A DNA stretch of 13,210 nucleotides from Spirochaetia bacterium (lineage in GTDB: Bacteria; Spirochaetota; Spirochaetia; Sphaerochaetales; Sphaerochaetaceae): contig SABI01000042.1 in the NCBI GenBank assembly GCA_009929055.1, positions 1-13,210 of the forward strand. The letters run 5' to 3'. The notes beneath the pieces are model-generated. The model had not been told where the DNA came from. It did no database searches and saw nothing but the letters and a program-made list of their open reading frames with translations. Positions 7,451 through 13,210 of this stretch are shown here, in pieces. Numbering within the stretch: position 1 is the stretch's first letter; every line of letters begins with the position of its first letter. A program made the position numbers and the translations under genes.

Positions 7451-8833
7451 ATGGCAAAAAGAATTGAACACCCCCTTTTGCGCTATGTCTATGTAACACT
7501 GCTTTCACTATTTGTAGTAACACTCTTTTCATGTGGTGGAAAAGAGATTTCAGCTGCTGGTCAGAGAGAAGAGGCAGAAGTAATTACTGCTCGTTTCACT
7601 AACCCAATTGAAATTGCTCCACAAAATAGTGAGAAATGCATTGCATGTCATACAAAAACTAATCCGATTACAAAGTTAGCTTCTCCACCAGCTGCGGCGG
7701 GTGCAGAAACAGGGGGATGAGCACCTCCTGCGCCGGAGTATTCGGCGCTCGAAAAATATCAAGTTTCAAAAGAATTTCTTACAACAGCTCACGGAGAACT
7801 CGGATGTGTAACCTGTCACGGTGGTAACGGTGAAGAAGAACGCTTTGAATTTGCCCACGTTGGAGTAAATTATTCTCCTTCTGCAGATACAAATGGTATT
7901 TGTGCCTCCTGCCACTCTGAAGTTACAGAAACCTATTCAAAATCACTACACTATACTGTACGTGGATTCCAAACATCTCTTATTGAATTTAGTGGTGATG
8001 AAAACGCCCTCGATAATCCTCATGAAGGACTTGGTGAAGCATTTAACCTAAACTGTATGAACTGTCATGCAACATGTGGAGAATGTCACGTAAGTCGTCC
8101 TAGTGGATATGCTGGTGGACTTATCAACAAACACGAATTTTTTAGCACTCCTCCAATGGAACAAACCTGTTATGGTTGTCATGGAGCAAGAAATGCTGGA
8201 GAATTTATGGGAACAGTCGGTTTTGCTCGTGATGTTCACTTTGAAGCAGGTATGACCTGTGTAGATTGTCACGATGTAACGAACTTCCATGGAACTGGCC
8301 AAGAATTTGATTCAATGTGGGAACACGCAACTCTTCCTTCATGTCTTGATTGTCATGAAGATGCTACCCCTGGAAAAGCAACTAATTCTGTCCATGATAT
8401 CCACGGAACAGACCTCTCTTGTCAGGTATGTCACGCACAGGCTAACCAAAACTGCTTTGATTGTCACATCGAAATCAATGAAGAGAGAACTAGTCTAACA
8501 AGCCATTCTGATATGAGAATTTTATTTAGAATAGGATTGAACCCTGAAGTAACAGAAGAACGTCCATATAAATATGTCGCTCTTCGTCACGTGCCAACAA
8601 CAGCGAATACATTTGATCCTGCAGGAGAAAATTTGATTCCTAATTTTGACACAAAGACAAACTGGAAGTATTCACCTACTCACAATATTCAGAAAATCAC
8701 CTTCCAAAATGAAAGTTGTGATTCTTGTCACGGAAATGAAAGAATCTTTTTACAAGAAAGTGATTTAATAGAAAGCGATAGTAAAGCAAACTGGAATCTT
8801 ATTTCTAGCCCGCCTAAACAAATAGGATATTAA
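7451..8833 (+). CDS. extKL: selenocysteine-containing undecaheme c-type cytochrome lipoprotein (ExtKL-like), TGA 7718-7720 = Sec
   Basis: One 460-residue protein is encoded if TGA at codon 90 is read as selenocysteine. No other stop occurs in frame, and heme motifs lie on both sides. GGAGG stands ahead of the ATG. Residues 1-27 are a lipoprotein signal with lipobox LFSC (Cys28). Eleven CxxCH motifs begin at C63, C119, C151, C202, C209, C240, C270, C298, C324, C335 and C423; the pair at 202-213 (CMNCHATCGECH) is tightly packed. Sec90 lies in a Gly/Ala/Pro-rich linker (GGU-APPAP) between hemes 1 and 2. A SECIS-like hairpin follows the TGA. Multiheme cytochromes of this kind move electrons at the envelope. 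From memory, the ExtKL selenoprotein family of Geobacter ext loci (selenite/tellurite reduction, extracellular electron transfer) fits, but the terminal acceptor here is unproven. If read as a stop, the product would be an 89-residue monoheme lipoprotein. Confidence 0.88.
7718..7751 (+). promoter_or_regulatory. bacterial SECIS element following the Sec TGA
   Basis: After the TGA (7718-7720), GCGCCG (7730-7735) pairs perfectly with CGGCGC (7743-7748) around the 7-base loop GAGTATT. The loop begins with G and starts 16 bases after the TGA, in keeping with known bacterial SECIS geometry. The element lies inside the coding frame, as bacterial SECIS elements do. It is conspicuously GC-rich in an AT-rich gene, using GCG, CCG and TCG codons that are otherwise scarce here, which suggests selection on RNA structure. 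The presumed ligand is the C-terminal domain of the SelB encoded upstream. Confidence 0.8.
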
Positions 8834-8857
8834 TACTCGCTTTTTACTCAAGTAAAT

Positions 8858-8893
8858 GAGAGACCGGAAGTAGTTGCTTCCGGTTCTCTTTTT
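8858..8893 (+). terminator. Rho-independent terminator after the selenocytochrome gene
   Basis: ACCGGAAG (8863-8870) pairs with CTTCCGGT (8877-8884) around TAGTTG. The stem extends by four more pairs (GAGA 8858-8861 with TCTC 8885-8888) if G8862 is bulged, and five T residues follow. It lies 18 bases before resB, with no convincing promoter between, so some read-through is probably needed for the downstream pair. Confidence 0.85.
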
Positions 8894-8910
8894 CTATATA
8901 AGGATATGTA

Positions 8911-10179
8911 ATGAATATAAAAATTAAAAAAACACTATCGTTTATCGCAAGCTTAAAAGTAGCAATTACCTTACTTATTCTTATTGCACTATATATCGTC
9001 ATTGGAACCCTTATTCCTCAACATGGAACTGCAGCCCTTTATGCGCAGAGGTATCCAACCCTTTCTCCCCTTATTCTTGCTCTAAGCCTCGACAAAGCCT
9101 ACTCTTCCCCCATCTTTCTTGTGCTGATGTCCCTTTTTGTAATTAACTTAACTTCTTGCACCTTACTTAGCTTAAAAGGGCAGTTCAAAGTTGCAAAAGA
9201 GAGCTACTTTCCCCCTTTTATTGACAAAGAAGAGAATAAAATTGAGGGTGTAGCAGAACAAGAGTTCTTAGCTATTGCAAAGCGTCAATTCTTTAAGATA
9301 CAGAGAGAGGAAACAGGAGAGATTAAGGGGGGGAAATACCGCTTTGGGTCTCTTGGTGCGATGGTAACTCATATTGGAATTCTCGTTATCTTTATTGGGG
9401 CAGTAGTGAGTAATATGAGTGCTGAGGAAGATATGATATCTCTCCTTCCCGGAAACACAGAAGTCTTCAACAAATATGGCCTCTCTATTACCTTAAATGA
9501 TTTTTATATGACCTTTGATGAGAATGATGCAATTACTCAATACTATAGTGATGTTACGATTAACAAAGAGGATGGGACAACTAAAACTGAAAAGATCTGG
9601 GTGAACAATCCTCTTCATATTAACAATCTTGGGTTCTACCAAGCTAATTTCGGATGGACAAGTAATCTTGTAGTTCGTAGTTTAAAAGATAATTCTACTA
9701 TAGTGGAAGGACTATTAAGAAATCAAAAATCATATTTCCATGAACCTCACCATCTTAATATTACGTTGTACTCCTATTTCCCCGATATGGTGATCGATCA
9801 TGACCAAATGCCCTATAATAAATCAAACAAAGAAAATAACCCCTTCTATGCAGTTGTACTCTACCAATTTGGAAACCCCGTTGCCTCCTATATCGTTGAG
9901 CCAGGGCAGGAAATTGTGTTTGAAGATATTGCAATCTCTTTCACCCACTCAGTAGCCTATACAGGCTTAGTGGTAAGAAATGACCCTTCCTACCCTGTTG
10001 TTTTAACAGGATTCATCATATTGCTCTTAGGAATGTTTATGAGCTTCTATCTCTATCCTCGCTTTATGATGTTTAAAGATGGATCTATTATTGTCTCAAG
10101 TAAAAAAAATGGGTGGGTATTTCACCACGCTATTAAAGAAAGTCTCACTCAACTTAGAAAAAAGAATAAGGAAAAATAA
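8911..10179 (+). CDS. resB: cytochrome c biogenesis protein ResB (Ccs1)
   Basis: ResB is one half of the system II heme-ligation complex, which moves heme across the membrane and attaches it to reduced CxxCH motifs. The 422 residues fit the family layout: membrane helices at about 8-35 (SLKVAITLLILIALYIVIGTLIP), 66-87 and 147-168, a large external domain (about 170-360), and a last helix at 361-383. H154 in the third helix (VTHIGIL) is a likely conserved heme-related histidine. The ATG has AAGGAT upstream. The gene follows the 11-heme cytochrome across a terminator and precedes ccsA by three bases. This context says it matures that cytochrome and perhaps others. A CcsX/ResA thioredoxin is not seen in the window. 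Confidence 0.92.
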   Translation: MNIKIKKTLSFIASLKVAITLLILIALYIVIGTLIPQHGTAALYAQRYPTLSPLILALSLDKAYSSPIFLVLMSLFVINLTSCTLLSLKGQFKVAKESYFPPFIDKEENKIEGVAEQEFLAIAKRQFFKIQREETGEIKGGKYRFGSLGAMVTHIGILVIFIGAVVSNMSAEEDMISLLPGNTEVFNKYGLSITLNDFYMTFDENDAITQYYSDVTINKEDGTTKTEKIWVNNPLHINNLGFYQANFGWTSNLVVRSLKDNSTIVEGLLRNQKSYFHEPHHLNITLYSYFPDMVIDHDQMPYNKSNKENNPFYAVVLYQFGNPVASYIVEPGQEIVFEDIAISFTHSVAYTGLVVRNDPSYPVVLTGFIILLLGMFMSFYLYPRFMMFKDGSIIVSSKKNGWVFHHAIKESLTQLRKKNKEK

Positions 10180-10182
10180 TTT

Positions 10183-10995
10183 ATGTATCAAAGTATTGAA
10201 AATACAAGTTTTATGATTGCTTTTGTTTTGTATGTCTTCTCTGCTGTAATGTATTTATTATATGTTACCGGTATTACTAGAAAAGTAGTGAATATAGCAA
10301 CCTATGTAACCCTAGCAGGTTTTGCTTCTCATACTGTTGCAATGATTTCAAGGACAATAGGGGCAGGAAGACTCCCCTTCAGCAACCAATATGAATTTGC
10401 CCTCTCTTTTGCTTATGGCATTATTTTAAGCTTCCTCATATTACACAAAATATATAAGTTTAGTGCAATTGGAGCTTTTGTAATGCCTCTTGCTATCCTT
10501 GTAATGGGATATGCTTCTCTTCAATCTAAAGCAGTAAGACCTCTAATGCCTGCACTACAGAGCTACTGGTTAACATTCCATGTAGGAACTGCCATATTAT
10601 CATACGGAGCCTTTGCTCTCGCTGGAGGAATTGCTATTATCTACCTTATCGATGCGAAGCGAACTGGTGATAAGAGACTTCTAAAAGATCCAGAAATTAG
10701 TGATATGCTTAGTTATAGGGTGATTGTATTTGGAATTCTCATGCTCTCTGTTGTTATCATCAGTGGTGCTATTTGGGCTCAAAAAGCATGGAGTCGCTAC
10801 TGGGCATGGGACCCTAAAGAGACATGGTCTCTCATTACTTGGATTATCTACGCAGTATATCTTCATTTGAGATTACGACGTAACTGGAGGGGAAAAGCTG
10901 CAGCATGGTTTGCTATTCTTGGCTTTGTTTCAGTCTTATTTACCTTCGTTGGGGTAAATATTCTCCTACCAAGCATCCACAGTTACGCAACATAA
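10183..10995 (+). CDS. ccsA: cytochrome c biogenesis protein CcsA (ResC/CcsB-type heme ligase subunit)
   Basis: This is the heme-handling partner of ResB in system II. It is a 270-residue polytopic membrane protein with about eight helices. The tryptophan-rich WWD-type heme-binding signature lies at residues 198-219 (WAQKAWSRYWAWDPKETW then SLITW), and candidate heme-ligand histidines are H50, H133 (TFHVGTAILSYG) and H266 near the C-terminus. The NQYEF segment (68-72) is also typical. It starts three bases after resB, so the two are co-transcribed and probably co-translated. The protein is complete and near the usual length for stand-alone CcsA. In some bacteria the two proteins are fused; here they are separate. 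Confidence 0.93.
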   Translation: MYQSIENTSFMIAFVLYVFSAVMYLLYVTGITRKVVNIATYVTLAGFASHTVAMISRTIGAGRLPFSNQYEFALSFAYGIILSFLILHKIYKFSAIGAFVMPLAILVMGYASLQSKAVRPLMPALQSYWLTFHVGTAILSYGAFALAGGIAIIYLIDAKRTGDKRLLKDPEISDMLSYRVIVFGILMLSVVIISGAIWAQKAWSRYWAWDPKETWSLITWIIYAVYLHLRLRRNWRGKAAAWFAILGFVSVLFTFVGVNILLPSIHSYAT

Positions 10996-11003
10996 GGAAG
11001 AAG

Positions 11004-11034
11004 CTAAAGGTGCATACAATTTATGCACCTTTAG
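11004..11034. terminator. convergent hairpin terminator between ccsA and the lipoprotein gene
   Basis: A perfect 13-bp inverted repeat, CTAAAGGTGCATA and its complement TATGCACCTTTAG, surrounds the loop CAATT. It sits nine bases after the ccsA stop and ten bases from the convergent lipoprotein stop, so it can serve both strands. Neither side has a strong T-run, so efficiency is uncertain. Confidence 0.7.
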
Positions 11035-11043
11035 TCCTTTGCT

Positions 11044-12027
11044 CTAATCTAATGGCCTAATTAATTCGATTACTTGCCAGTCTGTAAATGTTCTGGTATC
11101 GCGATTTCCATATCCATCATCAAGACTCACAGTAAGACTTAGTTTGGGTGTTGTTGTATCGTTCCATAAAATGGGCTTTAATACATCATTGAATCTATCT
11201 TCAGTAAGAGGTTCATTAAATGACCAATCACTTGTGAGGATGTATCCCTCTGTAATAATAGAAATAAGTTCTAATGCGTCATCTAAATCATTGTTACCAC
11301 TTTCATCATACTTTAGTTCTTGTGTCTCTTCTACTTCTAGCATAGTTAACACATTCAAAGCAGCAAAGTCTGAGTAATATTCAAGAACCTCTCTAGTGCC
11401 AAAGGTTTCATTGTATTTAAATGTAATTACATTTTCTTCACTATCAATCTGTTTGTTAGCAAAGTAAATTGAATGAATTCCTTCAACAAGATTCTCTTCT
11501 TCATCAATATATGAGACTCTATAGTTGCTACTTAATAATCTTGACGATACCGTATCATCATTATCATCTCCCATGCCAGTAATCCCAAAATCAAAATAAT
11601 CAACATCATAACTTACACTCTCTGCCTCTTTTATAAAGAAATCATCATCTAGTTGAGAGTAATCAGTACTATAATCTTCAATTAATTCATCCTCTACATT
11701 AATAAACAAATTAAACAAAGATTCCCGAGAGCCCAACGAATAAGAAACCATCACTTCACTTAAGTCTTCTATAATCTTTCTGAACCCTCCGTACTGCTTA
11801 TAAAATATAAAACTTGCTACAGAAATCCCATTTTCCCCATTAAGATTAAACTGTTGAAATTGTTCCCACTCTCCAATAAATTCATCCTCTTCAAACGGGG
11901 TGAAATTATTAAAATTTAGTTGAGTGAAATTTCTTATCTCAGAAAGGAAAGCCTCAGATTCTGGCTCAACTTGACAACCGACAACTACTAATACAGTAAT
12001 TAATACTAGCAATAATATTTTTTTCAT
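11044..12027 (-). CDS. acidic lipoprotein of unknown function
   Basis: This is a 327-residue predicted lipoprotein that I do not recognise. The start at 12027 has GGAGG seven bases upstream (plus-strand 12035-12039); the in-frame ATG at 12054 lies before that site and is not used. Residues 1-17 form a short Lys-initiated hydrophobic signal with lipobox VVGC and anchor Cys18. The mature part is markedly acidic, rich in Asp, Glu, Ser, Tyr and Phe, with clusters such as DYSQLDDDFF and DDNDDT, and has no other cysteine, no CxxCH and no further membrane helix. The composition suggests a soluble, mostly beta envelope protein. It is transcribed toward ccsA and away from the group II intron end, so it stands alone. 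Nothing ties it to the selenium genes. Confidence 0.8.
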   Translation of the reverse strand: MKKILLLVLITVLVVVGCQVEPESEAFLSEIRNFTQLNFNNFTPFEEDEFIGEWEQFQQFNLNGENGISVASFIFYKQYGGFRKIIEDLSEVMVSYSLGSRESLFNLFINVEDELIEDYSTDYSQLDDDFFIKEAESVSYDVDYFDFGITGMGDDNDDTVSSRLLSSNYRVSYIDEEENLVEGIHSIYFANKQIDSEENVITFKYNETFGTREVLEYYSDFAALNVLTMLEVEETQELKYDESGNNDLDDALELISIITEGYILTSDWSFNEPLTEDRFNDVLKPILWNDTTTPKLSLTVSLDDGYGNRDTRTFTDWQVIELIRPLD

Positions 12028-12246
12028 TATGTATCCTCCATATGTATAAATCAAAATTTTATTGAATGAATATAAATATAAAATGATTCAACATCTACCT
12101 TATTTATAGATAAAACCAGGAATTAATGTTATAAGTTGTCATATGTAAACATATTTCATATCGAATGGTGTTGATGAACATCACTTTATATTGCCCAAAA
12201 ATGAATCAAAAGATACAATGCTTAGTATTATAACTATGTAGGAGTA

Positions 12247-12339
12247 GTCGAGTAGACATGGTCGGGTAATAATCTCCAGTACTATTAGCCCTCCATGCCC
12301 CTCACAGAACCGTACGTGCCCTACTAAGGCATACGGCTC
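12247..12339 (-). ncRNA. group II intron RNA domains V and VI
   Basis: Domain V spans 12339 to 12307: GAGCCGTA pairs with TACGGTTC, carrying the catalytic AGC triad near its 5' end. An upper stem GCCT/GGGC carries a TAGTA loop, with the usual two-base AC bulge on the 3' side. The loop is not a GNRA tetraloop. Domain VI follows, with CATGG/CCATG at its base and GGG-TAATA/TATTACCC above. The branch-point adenosine cannot be placed with certainty. Confidence 0.82.
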
Positions 12340-12359
12340 TTCATATCAAACTTCGGGAA

Positions 12360-13210
12360 CTACCAAATATTCACATAGATTTTAGGTGTTGCAACTCCTA
12401 TAGATTTTAACATTCTATTGAATGTTTGCCAGTTTATTCTTTTCCTCTGGCCTCTTCTTCTTAACGTTGCAAACATTGTTCTCATACAATAAAAGTAGAA
12501 TTTGCTCAAGCTTTTAATATTGCCACTAATCCCATAATACCTATAATGGCCAACTAGTTTGGTGCTTAATTTCTTTAAGGTATCAACTATCGGATAATGC
12601 ATATGAACCCTCATCCATTCTTTTACTGCCCGTCTCTTTGCTTTCAGCTTCTTTTCACTAGTTCTGCGCATAACACAATAATATCCCTTTTGAGTCTTTC
12701 CATTAATATGGGTAAACCCTAGAAAATCAAAGGTCTCTCTTGACCCAGAATATCTTCCAAATGGAATTATTCGAGTTTTCTCCGGTGCCAATTCGAGATT
12801 GAACTTTTCCAGCCTTTTTGGAAGAACTGCATAGAATTTCTTTGCATCATCCTCATACTGAAATAGCACTAAGAAATCATCAGCATATCTATAAAGATGT
12901 ACTTGACCTCTCATATGGGGTTTTACTCCCTTCTCGAACCATACATCTAGCACATAGTGAAGATACACATTAGCGAGTACAGGTGAAATTAATCCTCCTT
13001 GAGGAGAACCCCTTTCACTATCAATAAACTTACCCTCTTCCAGTATACCAGCTTTGAGAAATCGAACTATGTATCGCAAAAAGTTCTTGTCCTGTATGTC
13101 GTGTTCTAAAAATTTCATAAGCCAATCATGGTCAATTGAATCAAAATAGCCTTTAATATCGGCTTCCACTATCCAACCAATAGGATTGTAATAGATAGTA
13201 TCATTAATTC
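12360..13210 (-). CDS. ltrA: group II intron reverse transcriptase/maturase, N-terminus beyond window
   Basis: The frame is open from the right edge; the GTG at 13169 is internal, because the residues before it (YYNPIGWI) continue the family sequence. Visible blocks are the RT motif DIKGYFDSIDHDWL, SPQGGLISPVLANVYLHYVL, the catalytic YADD (about 12876-12887), a PEKTRIIPFGR block, FDFLGF and the maturase (X) domain with GHYRYYGISGN and RRRGQRKRINWQTFNRML. The protein ends at KIYVNIW with no HNH endonuclease domain, so it is an endonuclease-less type. It makes cDNA during retrohoming and helps intron splicing. The stop lies 20 bases before domain V, so the ORF is in domain IV as usual. The visible part is intact. 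Confidence 0.93.
   Translation of the reverse strand, partial: INDTIYYNPIGWIVEADIKGYFDSIDHDWLMKFLEHDIQDKNFLRYIVRFLKAGILEEGKFIDSERGSPQGGLISPVLANVYLHYVLDVWFEKGVKPHMRGQVHLYRYADDFLVLFQYEDDAKKFYAVLPKRLEKFNLELAPEKTRIIPFGRYSGSRETFDFLGFTHINGKTQKGYYCVMRRTSEKKLKAKRRAVKEWMRVHMHYPIVDTLKKLSTKLVGHYRYYGISGNIKSLSKFYFYCMRTMFATLRRRGQRKRINWQTFNRMLKSIGVATPKIYVNIW

Larger units (their letters stand above)
12247..13210 (-). mobile_element. group II intron, 3' portion (5' end beyond window)
   Basis: The intron reads on the minus strand. The reverse transcriptase frame is followed by a domain V hairpin (12307-12339), a domain VI-like stem and a 3' end of the form CTACTCGAC (12255-12247). The 3' boundary is set by comparison with remembered intron ends of the CTACTCGAY type and could be off by a few bases. 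The 3' flank lies upstream of the acidic lipoprotein gene, in the same direction, and does not break a recognisable gene. The 5' RNA domains (I-III) and the 5' exon junction lie beyond the right edge. Confidence 0.88.

Noticed and set aside
7451..7720. Pseudogene or nonsense mutation in the cytochrome
   Set aside because: The only defect is one TGA, followed at once by a SECIS-like hairpin and preceded by selC-selA-selB. Selenocysteine explains all of it without decay elsewhere in the gene.
8057..8833. A separate ten-heme cytochrome gene starting at ATG 8057
   Set aside because: The ATG lies inside a heme motif (CMNCH, residue 203 of the full protein), there is no signal peptide or ribosome binding site, and coding sequence with two more heme motifs precedes it in the same frame. 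It contains only eight whole CxxCH motifs.
12028..12054. Acidic lipoprotein starting at 12054
   Set aside because: That start precedes the GGAGG, which is properly spaced for the ATG at 12027, where the signal peptide begins.
12055..12246. Possible regulatory or RNA element between the lipoprotein gene and the intron
   Set aside because: AT-rich, with only a short inverted repeat (TGATG-AA-CATCA) and no convincing promoter, hairpin or ORF that I can support.

Overview
The window is AT-rich, and nearly every gene has a clear GGAGG or AAGGAG ribosome binding site. It reads as part of a chromosome from an anaerobic, respiring bacterium with a Gram-negative style envelope: three lipoproteins, a multiheme c-type cytochrome, system II cytochrome c maturation, polyprenyl (quinone tail) synthesis and a DoxX-like membrane protein. 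The lipoprotein signals and the mix of genes would suit a spirochaete or a similar low-GC anaerobe, but nothing here fixes the taxon.

Layout. Bases 2-2060 (+) hold a 5'-truncated DoxX-like membrane protein, a long-chain polyprenyl diphosphate synthase and a small unknown protein, probably one operon tied to quinone respiration. Bases 2057-2881 (-) hold an aldo/keto reductase. From 3065 to 10995 (+) lies the core of the window: a tandem-rhodanese lipoprotein, the selenocysteine genes selC (tRNA-Sec), selA and selB, an 11-heme cytochrome c lipoprotein, and the heme-ligation pair resB-ccsA. Bases 11044-12027 (-) encode an unrecognised acidic lipoprotein. Bases 12247-13210 (-) are the 3' part of a group II intron with its reverse transcriptase, running off the right edge.

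Main finding. The cytochrome gene is interrupted at codon 90 by an in-frame TGA. Read as a stop it would give an 89-residue one-heme fragment and a headless ten-heme remainder. Read as selenocysteine it gives one 460-residue lipoprotein with eleven CxxCH motifs. A 6-bp GC stem with a 7-base loop starting in G lies just after the TGA, as expected of a bacterial SECIS element, and the tRNA, SelA and SelB needed to decode it are encoded immediately upstream. From memory, the architecture matches the (seleno)protein ExtKL of the Geobacter ext (selenite/tellurite reduction) loci, where a rhodanese-like lipoprotein, ExtH, is also present.

How the genes may work together (inference): quinol-derived electrons pass to a lipid-anchored Sec-containing cytochrome whose hemes are attached by ResB-CcsA. 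The rhodanese lipoprotein may handle sulfur or selenium at the same membrane, and selC-selA-selB make the cytochrome's translation depend on selenium. No selD and no outer-membrane porin (an ExtI-type partner) is present in the window.
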